Shown here piece after piece: positions 48,340-57,265 of a stretch of DNA of 64,000 nt (its first letter is position 1; each line of letters opens with the position of its first letter). The stretch is from assembly GCF_006517235.1 (NCBI RefSeq), contig NZ_CP041188.1:2418001-2482000 (forward strand). The letters are read 5' to 3'. The notes below the pieces were generated by a model that did not search any database, was not told where the DNA came from, and saw nothing but the letters and a program-made list of their open reading frames with translations. Origin of the DNA: Pseudarthrobacter sp. NIBRBAC000502772 (GTDB taxonomy: Bacteria; Actinomycetota; Actinomycetes; Actinomycetales; Micrococcaceae). The translations under genes were made by a program, and so were the position numbers.

Positions 48340-49889
48340 GAACGTGCCTTCCCGGCGGAGAACATCGCGAGCATGCGCCGGGTAACGGCGAAGCCGCCGA
48401 AGATGTTAATGCTGGCCAGCAGGACCGCGACCGCGGCGAGCACCTGCATGACGATGTTGTCCGAGGTGACCTGCAGCAGCGCCCCGACGACGATGATCCC
48501 GGAGATCGCGTTCGTGACGGACATCAGCGGGGTATGCAGCGCGTGATGGACCTTCCCGATCACATAGAAGCCGACCACGATCGAAAGCATCAGCACCGTG
48601 AAGTGCTGCGGCAGCGGCGCCGGAGCCACCGCGTTGATCCCAAACAGCACCGCGATCCCCGCGGCAAACAGCCCGGCCTTACCCGCAGGGCTCAGACCGG
48701 CCTTCTTTTTCGGCGCAATGCTCTCGGCGGCCGTGACCTGAGTCGTGGCTGCGGGTGCGGCGGAGACCTGGACCGGTGGCGGCGGCCAGGTCTTCTCCCC
48801 GTCCCGGACCACCGTCACGGAGCGCTGCACCACGTCATCGAAATCGATCCTCAAGACCCCGTCCTTGTCCTTGGTGAGGAGTTTGAGCAGGTTCAGCATG
48901 TTCGTGCCGTACAGCTGGGAGGCCTGGGCCGGGAGCCGTGCCGGAAGATCCGTGTAGCCCAGGATGACCACACCGTTGTCGGTGACGATGCGTTCCCCGG
49001 CGACAGAGCCTTCCACGTTCCCGCCCTGCCCGGCCGCCATGTCCACGACCACACTGCCCGGCTTCATGCCGGCCACGTCCTCTGCCGTGAGCAGCTTCGG
49101 TGCCGGACGCCCCGGGATCAGGGCGGTGGTGATGATGATGTCCACATCCGCCGCCTGCTCCGTGTAGATCTCCGCAGCACGGGCGTTATACGCCTCGGAC
49201 GTGGCCTTGGCGTACCCGTCCGTGGACTTCATCTCTTCGGCGACCTCGACCTTGAGGTAGGTTCCGCCGATGGATTTCACCTGGTCGGCGACCTCCGGGC
49301 GGGGGTCCGTCGCCCGCACAATCGCGCCCAGGCTGGACGCAGCCCCGATCGCCGCCAATCCGGCCACACCGGCCCCGGCGACGAGAACTTTCGCCGGCGG
49401 GACCTTGCCCGCCGCGGTCACCTGGCCGGTGAAGAACCGGCCGAATTCGTGGGCTGCCTCGATCACGGCGCGGTAGCCGGCAATGTTCGCCATTGAACTG
49501 AGCACGTCCATCGACTGCGCCCGCGAGATCCGCGGCACGGCATCCAACGCCAACGCCGTGATCGGACGCGCCGCCAACGCCTCCACCAACTCCGGCCGCA
49601 ACCCAGGACTTAGCGACCCGATCAGCGTCGCACCGTCAGCGAGACGGCCGATCTCATCCTCGGTGGGCGGATTAACCCGCAACACCACTTCACTTCCCCA
49701 TGCCTCATCAGCGCCCACAATCAAGGCACCCGCAGCGGCATACGCGTCATCGCGGAACGATGCGGATTCACCCGCGCCTTTCTCGACCACAACCTCGTAG
49801 CCGAGCCCCAACAACTGCCTCACGGTGACAGGCGTCGCCGCCACCCTTGTCTCGCGACCCAACTCGGCCACAATGCCAACACGCGTCAC
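48336..49889 (-). CDS. pntA: NAD(P) transhydrogenase alpha subunit (fused)
   Basis: A 517-residue PntA with the NAD(H)-binding domain ([20 protein letters not shown]; the RDQ-loop equivalent near [16 protein letters not shown]) and a C-terminal four-helix membrane part (~410-510), i.e. the undivided E. coli-type alpha subunit. With PntB it could supply NADPH to the FprB-like reductase or biosynthesis. Starts ATG 49889 after an AGAGAG stretch. Confidence 0.93.
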   Translation of the reverse strand: MTRVGIVAELGRETRVAATPVTVRQLLGLGYEVVVEKGAGESASFRDDAYAAAGALIVGADEAWGSEVVLRVNPPTEDEIGRLADGATLIGSLSPGLRPELVEALAARPITALALDAVPRISRAQSMDVLSSMANIAGYRAVIEAAHEFGRFFTGQVTAAGKVPPAKVLVAGAGVAGLAAIGAASSLGAIVRATDPRPEVADQVKSIGGTYLKVEVAEEMKSTDGYAKATSEAYNARAAEIYTEQAADVDIIITTALIPGRPAPKLLTAEDVAGMKPGSVVVDMAAGQGGNVEGSVAGERIVTDNGVVILGYTDLPARLPAQASQLYGTNMLNLLKLLTKDKDGVLRIDFDDVVQRSVTVVRDGEKTWPPPPVQVSAAPAATTQVTAAESIAPKKKAGLSPAGKAGLFAAGIAVLFGINAVAPAPLPQHFTVLMLSIVVGFYVIGKVHHALHTPLMSVTNAISGIIVVGALLQVTSDNIVMQVLAAVAVLLASINIFGGFAVTRRMLAMFSAGKARS

Positions 49890-50163
49890 GTTTACTCTCT
49901 CTCGTCAAGCCAAACGTGCCCGGACAGGATTCCGGTGCCAAGCACTTGAGGCGTCTTTTCACTACGTTCAGGATCGTCAGTACGACGTGATCGGGTTCCC
50001 GCAGCTCCTTCAGTGGAACCCTGCTCCAGCGTTCCTCTGCCTTGGGCGATCACCCGAATCTTCCACACAGATGGGGGGCTAGGTCACATTCGGCGCCAGC
50101 GGCCTGCAGCTACCGCCGTTGCATTCTCCTGCAGACCTATCGAAATCGCCTACTTACGGCTAG
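49890..50163. other. Intergenic region upstream of pntA
   Basis: Part of a 480-bp gap between divergent pntA and the hydratase at 50370. No ORF of substance; it probably holds the pntAB promoter. The remainder carries the operator-like site at 50164. Confidence 0.4.
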
Positions 50164-50191
50164 AGTACCAGATACGGTTCTTTCGTACTGA
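50164..50191. promoter_or_regulatory. Second copy of the TetR operator-like repeat
   Basis: AGTAC (50164-50168) and GTACT (50185-50189) around 16 bases, with 7-base identity at each end (AGTACCA, GTACTGA) to the site at 43930. It lies 179 bp before the hydratase start at 50370. Confidence 0.6.
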
Positions 50192-50369
50192 AATCAGTAT
50201 TCAGCGGCGAAAGATAGGAAGGTTGATCAAGGCCCCGTAAGCCAGACGCGGTCACGCAACTCGATGCAGTCCGGCCCGGGAACTCGATGCGTACTTCAGG
50301 CAACGAGCGTTTCTGAGACCCGGACGGGTCGGAGTCGGATCAAAGACGTACGACACAAAGGGGTTAGGG

Positions 50370-51146
50370 ATGAGGGACTACGGAACCATTTTGGTTGAGC
50401 AACGCGGACGTGTAGGGCTGGTCAGACTCAACCGGCCAAAGGCATTGAACGCGCTGAACGCATCAACCATGCATGACGTGGTTGATGCAGTCACGACCAT
50501 GGATGCGGACCCAAGAGTGGGCGCAGTGGTACTTACTGGCTCCCACAAGGCCTTCGCTGCAGGGGCGGACATTAAGGAGATGGCCGCTCAGGGCTACCTG
50601 GACATGTACGGCGCGGACTGGTTCAGGGATTGGGAGCATTTCACGAATGTGCGCATCCCTATAGTGGCAGCCGTGTCCGGCTTTGCCCTGGGCGGAGGAT
50701 GCGAATTGGCCATGATGTGTGACGTCATCATCGCCGCCGACAATGCTAAGTTCGGACAGCCCGAAATTAACCTGGGCGTGCTCCCTGGCATGGGTGGCTC
50801 ACAACGCCTTACGCGTGCGATCGGCAAGGCCAAGGCGATGGACCTCATCCTTACCGGGCGTTTCATCGAGGCTCAGGAAGCCTTACTAACAGGCCTAGTG
50901 TCCAGAGTCGTGCCGGCCGCCGATACCGTTGAAGAAGCCTTGAAGGTTGCTGAGCTAATCGCTTCCAAGTCCAGGCCGGTGACGATGCTGGCTAAGGAGG
51001 CTGTAAATGCAGCCTTCGAGACCGGGCTCGCTCAGGGCGTGCTGTTCGAGCGCCGTATTTTCCATTCACTCTTCGCCACCGAGGACCAGAAGGAAGGAAT
51101 GGCCGCCTTCAATGACAAGCGGCAGCCGGAATTCACGCACAAGTAG
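50370..51146 (+). CDS. Enoyl-CoA hydratase (EchA8/PaaF-like)
   Basis: A 258-residue crotonase with the canonical features missing in its relatives here: [26 protein letters not shown] and the first catalytic Glu in [20 protein letters not shown]; the second position is Asp in [13 protein letters not shown], normal for the EchA8 group. It should hydrate trans-2-enoyl-CoA in beta-oxidation. Start behind AAAGGGG. It stands alone, with an operator-like site linking it to the TetR at 43301. Confidence 0.92.
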   Translation: MRDYGTILVEQRGRVGLVRLNRPKALNALNASTMHDVVDAVTTMDADPRVGAVVLTGSHKAFAAGADIKEMAAQGYLDMYGADWFRDWEHFTNVRIPIVAAVSGFALGGGCELAMMCDVIIAADNAKFGQPEINLGVLPGMGGSQRLTRAIGKAKAMDLILTGRFIEAQEALLTGLVSRVVPAADTVEEALKVAELIASKSRPVTMLAKEAVNAAFETGLAQGVLFERRIFHSLFATEDQKEGMAAFNDKRQPEFTHK

Positions 51147-52186
51147 AGGACCTCAAGAAACGTAAACCAATCCGCGGGAGCTCCCGGGCAGTGGTACGAA
51201 CGGGATGTTGCCTCACCACTGATCGACGTGTTGCTCAATGGAACACCCGCCATCCGAATGCCGTCACGGCGTATACCCACGAAACCACTCGACTCCATTG
51301 CAACAAAGATGCTTCAGAGAGGAAGCCATCATGACGCTCGCGCAGCGCATCTTCTCAGTCTCCTTCGGTTACAGGCCCCTCGGGCGCATGTAGTCGAGCC
51401 CACGCCCTCCGCAAACGAGCCGGCTTCGATGGGGGAGCCCAGTAATATCACTTCGTTCCCTTGGGAAGGCCTCTACTGGGAGGCGAGAGATACGGAGTGC
51501 GACGTGGCTGAGCTAGCAGCCGCACTCAGCCAGGAGTTGGAGCGCTTCTTGGCAACCTTATGATCCGAACATGACCAAGTGACTTTTCGCGCATACGGCT
51601 GTGGAGTGGCGAGTTCTCTAAGGCCCCGTCCAGCACAGCCGACTGAGGCCTATGGTGCAGGGTGACGTCTGTTGAGAAGCGGGAAGACGGATCGTGCAGG
51701 CAAAGTACACTGCAGCGTCGTACTCAAAGACACCACGGGAACGAGCTACATCCGAATCCCCGGTAAGTAGTGATAAGTCCGGTTCAAGGAGTGTGACACT
51801 GTCCCGGGTTGGACTGCCTTTCGGGGTACCCCTTTTGGCTTGGTTATGTTCGCGTCCGCCCAACAGCTCATGAAACAAGCGAAGGACGTGTCGCTACCAT
51901 GAATTTCTTGCTTGGTGGGTCTTCCGGTCCTGACGTGGCAGGCACCCTTGCTCGCTGGCGGCACCACCACAACCTAGGACCTGGCGAACTTGTCCGTAGT
52001 CCGGCGCAAACGAAAACCGCGTTCCCTCCACAGGGAACACGGTTGTTTATGCGTGCGCAAAAGGCGAATTTAGGGATGTGGACAATGTCCACACTTTTGC
52101 CGTCGGACTGGGCCGTACATGGGTCGGATCGGGCCGGATCCCGCATGTTTCCGGGGGAGCTCAGTGTTCGCAAGGCCTGGAATGCA
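51147..52186. other. 1-kb gene-poor stretch
   Basis: No supported gene. Two small ORFs deserve note: a 20-codon ORF at 51331-51393 behind a strong AGAGAGGAAG (MTLAQRIFSVSFGYRPLGRM), and a 44-codon ORF ending at 51563 (DVAELAAALSQELERFLATL at its C-terminus) that may be the tail of a winged-helix protein. Both look like leftovers. Confidence 0.4.
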
Positions 52187-52209
52187 GTTCGAGTCCCACC
52201 TCGGGCACA
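52187..52209 (+). other. tRNA 3'-end remnant, attachment-site-like
   Basis: TTCGAGTCCCACCTCGGGC reads as a T-loop, T-stem 3' strand and acceptor 3' strand of a tRNA; the seven-base acceptor strand would pair with GCCCGAG. The 5' side (AATGCAG) does not pair as a T-stem, so only the 3' end is present. A terminator hairpin follows at 52216. This is what the far attachment site of a tRNA-integrated element looks like. tRNA-Leu is a guess. Confidence 0.5.
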
Positions 52210-52215
52210 GTGTTT

Positions 52216-52243
52216 CCCCTCGTCAGAGGGGTTTCTGCTTTAA
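52216..52243 (+). terminator. Hairpin terminator behind the tRNA remnant
   Basis: CCCCTC (52216-52221), loop GTCA, GAGGGG (52226-52231), followed by TTTCTGCTTTAA. Confidence 0.75.
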
Positions 52244-52557
52244 CGTGTTGACAAAGCTTGTGGTGGCGTCCCTCTGACGCTAGGTTCGCGGGCTGTGGCC
52301 TGGCTGCCGCGGAGCCTTTTCAGGTGTGTGGGTTGGCGGGTTCAGGACCCTGGCTAGTGGGGTTCCGCCTGCTGTGATGGGGCTATCCGTCCTCCTTTAC
52401 GGTTTGTTCGGATGGCCGTGGTTGGCCATCACTCATTCATGGCTAAAAGTTGTGTTGACGACATGACCAAGGCGAAGCTGGTTTCCAGGATCTTCCCCGC
52501 GTAGCTGCCTCGTGCGGACCAGGCAGTGGGCTCAACGCGCGGATGTCCGGCCAAAGA

Positions 52558-52578
52558 GGTGTTGACATTGTCAACACC
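52558..52578. repeat. Perfect inverted repeat with a three-base centre
   Basis: GGTGTTGAC (52558-52566) and GTCAACACC (52570-52578) around ATT. It shares the layout of the 52077 palindrome. Sequence 52590-53280 around it shows no gene I can support. Confidence 0.6.
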
Positions 52579-53289
52579 CTGTCCACGGCACATGGCGACC
52601 TGAATTTACTCACCCTCCTGCACCCTTTTGGCTGCTACCAGTTCCTACTTCTTGGCGTTCTCCAGGACATGACCTGAGGGAAAATTGGTGTCCGTCGTGT
52701 TGCTAAGTTGCCGACTTCCCAGTTGGCCATCTCTTGAGTTCCATACGGTCGCCCGTCTGTTTCGAATGACGTCTATTCATGCCCTCGGGCGTCGTTTCTG
52801 ACGAGACCTGCGGGGACTCGCTCATCTGGGTCCTGCAGTCGCTGGTCTCGCGCCATCGCCTGTTCGTGCCTGCCGCACACGGTTCCGACATGACCCGCCA
52901 CCTTGGAGAATTCGCGAAACCCTGCGATACGCCGCGCAATAGGGACCGCCGGGCCCGCAACACGCGTTCCAATTCGCTATGGGGGCTGATCGACGGCCAT
53001 GGGCTCCGGCAAGAAGCCCGAGGATACGTTGCACACAAAGACCCCGAACGGCTGAGAGGGCGAGGTGTGTGGGACCGGCAACCACCTACCCGGACCGTGT
53101 TTTCCCACCTCAGGGGCGTTTCAGACCCAGGATGTGGACAAATTGCCGGAGAACTGTGGACAGGGGCACTCGTCCTATTCGAGTCACATCGCGGCGTCGA
53201 ACCGCAGCAGTGGTCTTTGGGCATTGTCGGTCCGTTCCCGGTCCGGACCGAGGAGGGTCCGCAGCTACAAGGAACTTCTTCGTGCCTGG

Positions 53290-53487
53290 TCAGTAGCGGA
53301 TGTCGGCCTGCACTGCGAAGTGGTCCGACGGGTACGTGCCGCTGACGGGGTGGGTACCGAGCAGTGCCGCGGCGCGGGGATGGCCGGCCCCGCCGCGCCG
53401 TGGTGCTGCAGTGAAAATGTAGTCGATCCGACGGTCGGGCCACAGCAGTTGGGTGGCCCAGTGGTTGCTGTTGGACCATGTGCAGCC
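53290..53487 (-). pseudogene. Endonuclease/exonuclease/phosphatase C-terminal fragment
   Basis: The minus strand reads WPDRRIDYIFTAAPRR and HPVSGTYPSDHFAVQADIRY before a TGA; RRIDYIF and SDHFAV are the C-terminal active-site motifs (Asp and His) of the DNase I-like superfamily. The N-terminal ~200 residues are absent. It is a truncated leftover. Confidence 0.75.
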
Positions 53488-53638
53488 CCGGCCATTTTGT
53501 GGCGGACTGTTCCTAAAATTGAGGCAAACACGACAATGGCTGCGGCTTCACCCTCTACGGCGATGAGGGTGTGCTTGCACGAATCCGTGTAGCGCAGGCT
53601 CGTAAAGGAGCAGCGTTCAGTCCAAGTACCCTTTAGTC

Positions 53639-54171
53639 GTGACAGATTTCAATTGGTGGACATTGGCCGCAGGGTTTATCGGTGCGCTTCTCGGTGCGAT
53701 GGGCGCGGTCCTTGCTCAGATCGTGTCAGCGCACTTCACGGCCAAACGAGAGACCGAGCGCCTGGGCTTTGAGAAAGGTAAACATCAACTTGAGATGACG
53801 GCGAAGTCAACCGCACTGTTCTTTGATAGCAAGAAGACTGCATTTGTAGCCGCACTCCAGGAAGCCGAAGAGCTTCGCGACATCTTCTCCGAAGCCAGCA
53901 GGGAACTGTTGGTTTCTTCGAGGGGAGGGTACCCACCAACTTCCGAGAAAGACTCACGGCGTGGGAATCCAAGTGGCGCCGCATCAGGGCAGAGGTTGCA
54001 CTCTTTGATGGAGCGCTGAAGGCCGACATGATGATCGTTCAAGATGCCACGCAAGACGCATATGTCGCCCTTCAGATGGAGGACGGTCCGATTTTGGAGA
54101 AGCGGATGGCTTTGGAGTCGGCGATCGACGCCCTGCGCCAAGGCATGCACGCGAGCCTAGCGGGAGGCTAG
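53639..54171 (+). pseudogene. Membrane-anchored coiled-coil protein, frameshifted
   Basis: A GTG start gives one membrane helix (WTLAAGFIGALLGAMGAVLA, ~7-26) and a charged helical region. A shift near 53930 moves the rest into another frame (RERLTAWESKWRRIRAEVAL to a stop at 54171). Restored length ~178 residues. No family is recognised. It converges on another broken gene. Confidence 0.6.
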
Positions 54172-54176
54172 ATCAT

Positions 54177-54898
54177 CTAGTCAGGTGGGCATTGCTGCTG
54201 AGGCAGCTTATCCAGCAGCTTTCCTGTCATTTTGCCCGCGGCCACGCCGGCAGCTGGCCCGGCTATCCCGAGACCGCTCAAGAGCTGACCGAACTCCTCG
54301 CTATCCAGGCTGATGGTGACGACGCCCATAGTGACGTAGATGGCCACGATGGTCCCGATGAACCAGACGATCAGCTTGCGCTCTGCGGGGGATAGGTTGA
54401 CTAAGAACGGCTGCTGCTCGATTGATTCTGCGAGGCCTGGGTGAGCGGTGAAGAGCTCTGCCGAGCGGTCATCGATGTCAAAGGCTTCTATATCTGCCGT
54501 GAAAGCATCCGCTTGATCGATCAGATCCTGTACGTAGCTCGTGTCGATGGATGAGGCGACTTATGCCCCTAAAGCGGTCAATGCGTCCTCGAAGACCCTG
54601 TCGGACTTCCAGAAGTTCCCCATGCCAATCGTTGCGTCTAGGTCCATGAAGGGCCTATCCAGAAATCTTGCCGTGTCCAGGCCAAGTTTTTCCATGGCGC
54701 TCATGTAGTTGTCGCCCAGCAGACTCGCACCAGCCAACGATGAGGCCGCGGGGAAATCCTCATCCTTATTGCATCCGCGCCAAGCTTTTCTATGGTCAAT
54801 CCGAAACCCGGCTTGACCGCACTGATCTCAGTGATGCAACTGGGAACCTTCGGCACTGACATGGCAGCCAACGCGAGGATACTGTCTGAGCCAAACAT
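54177..54898 (-). pseudogene. Unknown membrane-anchored protein, frameshift plus stop
   Basis: The ATG at 54898 opens MFGSDSILALAAMSVPKVPS; near 54770 the frame shifts to a part containing SLAGASLLGDNYMSAMEKLG and DLDATIGMGNFWKSDRVFED; a TAA at 54561-54563 interrupts it, and the frame goes on to AERKLIVWFIGTIVAIYVTM, one membrane helix, ending at 54177. Restored length ~240 residues. Family unknown; it resembles phage- or toxin-associated membrane proteins only superficially. Confidence 0.6.
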
Positions 54899-54967
54899 GT
54901 GAATGGCATGTTTGGCGCCTTTTCATAGAACTCTCCCAAGCCGTAGCGGGGGTTGAACTGCTGGTCG

Positions 54968-55735
54968 TTATTGCGCGAGGTAACCACCGTCGACGGGTAG
55001 CGAGACGCCGGTAATGTATGTTGCCGCAGGGCTGGCCAAGTATGAGACGGCCGCAGCAATGTCTGCCGGCTCGGCGACGCGTTTGAGGGGAATTGCACTC
55101 GCCACGCGTTGCATTGTTGCTTCGGGGTCGTCTTGGCTCGACACCCACTCCGCATAGAGGGGCGTATTGGTCATTCCCGGTGCGACCGCATTGACGCGGA
55201 TATTGTGCGGGGCGAGTTCGACGGCGGCCGCCCTGGTGAGCGCCAGCATGGCCCCTTTGCTTGCGCTGTAGACCGACATGGTGGGGACACCGATGCTAGC
55301 CAGCCGAGAGGTGATGTTGATGATTGCCCCTCCTTCACCTCGTTCACGCATTGCCCGGCCGGCTGCCTGCAGGCAGGAGATGGCTCCGAAAGTGTTGGTC
55401 TCAAACGTTTGCCGGACCTCGTCGGTTGGCGTGTCGAGGAGCGGACCGATGTGGTCGATCGCTGCGTTGTTCACGAGCACATCGAGGCGGTCCGCAATTC
55501 GTAAGGTGCGCTCCATGAGTATTTCTGCAGCACGGTGCTCCGTGAGGTCCGCTCGTACAAAATGCACCTGGTCCCCGAGTTCGCGGGCGGTCCGTTCGCC
55601 CCTCTCCAGAGACCGGCCGGAGATCACGACAATGAATCCGTCGGCCGCGAGCCGCTTCGCGATTTCTGTGCCTATGCCCGAAGTCGCTCCCGTAACCAGT
55701 GCAACCCTTGTTTTCGGAACTGACGTAGCTGTCAC
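54968..55735 (-). CDS. Short-chain dehydrogenase/reductase
   Basis: A 255-residue classical SDR: TGATSGIG (15-22), NNAA (89-92), catalytic Ser143, Tyr156 and Lys160 (YSASK), and the C-terminal GVSLPVDGGYLAQ. GTG start at 55735 overlaps the stop of an aminotransferase fragment (GTGA). It is intact among decayed neighbours. Substrate unknown; most like the NAD(P)-dependent sugar, steroid or 3-oxoacyl reductases. Confidence 0.88.
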   Translation of the reverse strand: MTATSVPKTRVALVTGATSGIGTEIAKRLAADGFIVVISGRSLERGERTARELGDQVHFVRADLTEHRAAEILMERTLRIADRLDVLVNNAAIDHIGPLLDTPTDEVRQTFETNTFGAISCLQAAGRAMRERGEGGAIINITSRLASIGVPTMSVYSASKGAMLALTRAAAVELAPHNIRVNAVAPGMTNTPLYAEWVSSQDDPEATMQRVASAIPLKRVAEPADIAAAVSYLASPAATYITGVSLPVDGGYLAQ

Positions 55736-55872
55736 GCGCGCTCCATCCTTAAGATTTCAAGCTGCTTCTCCAACGCGCCAAGCCGTTCGACGCCTTGTGC
55801 GATCCGATCCGGGGAAGATGAGGCGAAGAAGGCAGGGCCGGGTATATGCCACTCCGTGGCGCAAAGCGTTCG
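55732..55872 (-). pseudogene. PLP aminotransferase C-terminal fragment
   Basis: The frame before the SDR reads WHIPGPAFFASSSPDRIAQG and VERLGALEKQLEILRMERA, matching the last ~40 residues of fold-I aminotransferases of the MocR/LysN kind. The rest is missing. Its overlap with the SDR start suggests that an operon was truncated. From 55880 to 56050 nothing is seen. Confidence 0.5.
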
Positions 55873-56050
55873 GGAACTAGTCTTCGGAGTCGATTTCCCT
55901 AGCGGCCTTTCAGGATAATCGGGTGCACAGCCACCGGGCGGCGGTCTGCTTCGGCGTCAGATTCGGATCACCCTTGGAGGTGATTTCTCTCCTTTGACCT
56001 TTCCTCTTAGTGGGATTCCTGAGGACCTGCGCTCCGAGAGGTCGCCTCAA

Positions 56051-57262
56051 TCAGCTGGTGTATTCCAGGATGCTGATCATTTGCCTGAATCCTTCGGCGT
56101 GTGCCCGGCTGAGTTCGAGTGAGACGGGTTGTGGGTCAGAGGAGAACTTTGCTATTACGGTGTCGCTGATGGGGTCAATCCAAATGAATTGGCCGTGGAT
56201 GCCTGCGGCGTAGACCGTGCCTCGGCTGTCTCCGGGAGCCCACCATTGGTTCCGGTATGAGCCGTTGGGGTGGACTTGCTGGTAGGCGGTTCCTCTGGCC
56301 AGTTGTGGGTCTCCGCCCCGCATCGTGTCGTTGATCCACGATGATGGGACGACCGTTTGGCCGTTGGCTTTCCCGTCGTCCAGCATGAGCTGTCCGATCT
56401 TGGCCAGGTCTCGTGCGGTGGAGGCGATTCCTCCGTTCGCAAATGCGAAACCACCGGAATCGGTGGTGATGAGTGCATCATCGCTGGTCCCCAGCTGAGA
56501 CCACAGCTCGTCGGATACGACTTCGGCGTATCGCTTGCCGGTGACGTTCTCGATGATCCATGCCAGCACGTCTGTACCGGCAGAGCAGTACTGAAATGAT
56601 CTGCCGTGTTCTCCGGCAGCTTTGAGGAGCGTAAGGAATTCGTAAGTGTCCTCTGGGTCTGTTTCGAGCTTGGGGCGCCAGCCGGCGATCCTATCCTGCT
56701 GCTGGACTTCAGCGGCCGCATCCAGGTAGTTTTCGCTGTAGCGGACTGCGGCGGTCATGTCGAGTACGTGGCGGACCGTCGCGTTCCCGTAGGCGCTTCC
56801 CTTCAGCGGCGGGACGTAGTGGTGGACAGGGTGTTGCGTGTCTATGAGTCCCCGGCCCACCAAGATACCCATGGTGAGCGCGCAGAGGGATTTGGAAACA
56901 GACATCAGGACGTGCCGGTCGTGCGGCTGGAAAGAGCCAAAATAGCGTTCCAGGACCAGTTTCCCGTGCTGAAGTACGACGATGGCATCTGTGTGCGTGG
57001 ATTCCAGGAAATCCTCAACATTGTGCCACCTCTCCGCGTGTTCAGGTGTGGCTGGATTGTTTCCAGCAGAGGGCTCGGATGATCTGCCTCGACGGATCGT
57101 TGCGGTGGTGATGAGTTCACTGATATGAGCGAAGCCCCAGCGATTGAATGGGCTTTCCTGCCAGTTTTCCAGGGTGACGTGCTCATTGAAGTCCTGGCCA
57201 GCGTAGCGGTCGATCTTGCCAGGGCTGGGAAGGAGGGAACTGTTAGCTGTTGCCTTTAACAT
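56051..57262 (-). CDS. nylB: NylB-like 6-aminohexanoate-oligomer hydrolase (serine beta-lactamase fold)
   Basis: A 403-residue cytoplasmic serine hydrolase without a signal peptide. The nucleophile motif is MSVSKSLC (Ser121, Lys124), then Tyr225 in FQYCSAGTDVLAW. It resembles NylB of Arthrobacter KI72 (recalled from memory) in NRWGFAH, DRHVLMSVSKSLC, TYEFLT, FANGG and the IHGQ block. Residues known to matter for amide hydrolysis in NylB, Tyr170, Asp181 and Asn266, correspond to Tyr179 (ENYLD), Asp190 (QQDRIAGW) and Asn276 (FANGG). Esterase activity is the alternative, as for all relatives. It is the last gene of the oligopeptide-importer operon, three bases after the ATPase stop, so it probably cleaves what the importer brings in. 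Confidence 0.85.
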   Translation of the reverse strand: MLKATANSSLLPSPGKIDRYAGQDFNEHVTLENWQESPFNRWGFAHISELITTATIRRGRSSEPSAGNNPATPEHAERWHNVEDFLESTHTDAIVVLQHGKLVLERYFGSFQPHDRHVLMSVSKSLCALTMGILVGRGLIDTQHPVHHYVPPLKGSAYGNATVRHVLDMTAAVRYSENYLDAAAEVQQQDRIAGWRPKLETDPEDTYEFLTLLKAAGEHGRSFQYCSAGTDVLAWIIENVTGKRYAEVVSDELWSQLGTSDDALITTDSGGFAFANGGIASTARDLAKIGQLMLDDGKANGQTVVPSSWINDTMRGGDPQLARGTAYQQVHPNGSYRNQWWAPGDSRGTVYAAGIHGQFIWIDPISDTVIAKFSSDPQPVSLELSRAHAEGFRQMISILEYTS

Positions 57263-57265
57263 GTT

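Larger units (their letters stand above)
52077..53163. other. Cluster of DnaA-box-like 9-mers
   Basis: Actinobacterial DnaA boxes read TTGTCCACA. Matches or near-matches: a palindrome at 52077-52093 (TGTGGAC, AAT, GTCCACA) giving two head-to-head copies; TGTTGACAA at 52247; TGTTGACGA at 52454; a palindrome at 52558-52578 followed by CTGTCCACG; TGTGGACAA at 53133; TGTGGACAG at 53155. No replication gene is beside them, and no AT-rich unwinding region is seen. Confidence 0.4.

Noticed and set aside
52703..53479. 258-residue minus ORF and 188-residue plus ORF in the same region
   Set aside because: Both are rich in Arg, Ser and Pro without any domain or ribosome site. The only real homology there is the endonuclease tail, which lies in another frame.
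56051..57262. True beta-lactamase or penicillin-binding protein
   Set aside because: No signal peptide, no KTG motif (IHGQ instead) and YCS in place of YxN; similarity is to NylB-type hydrolases.
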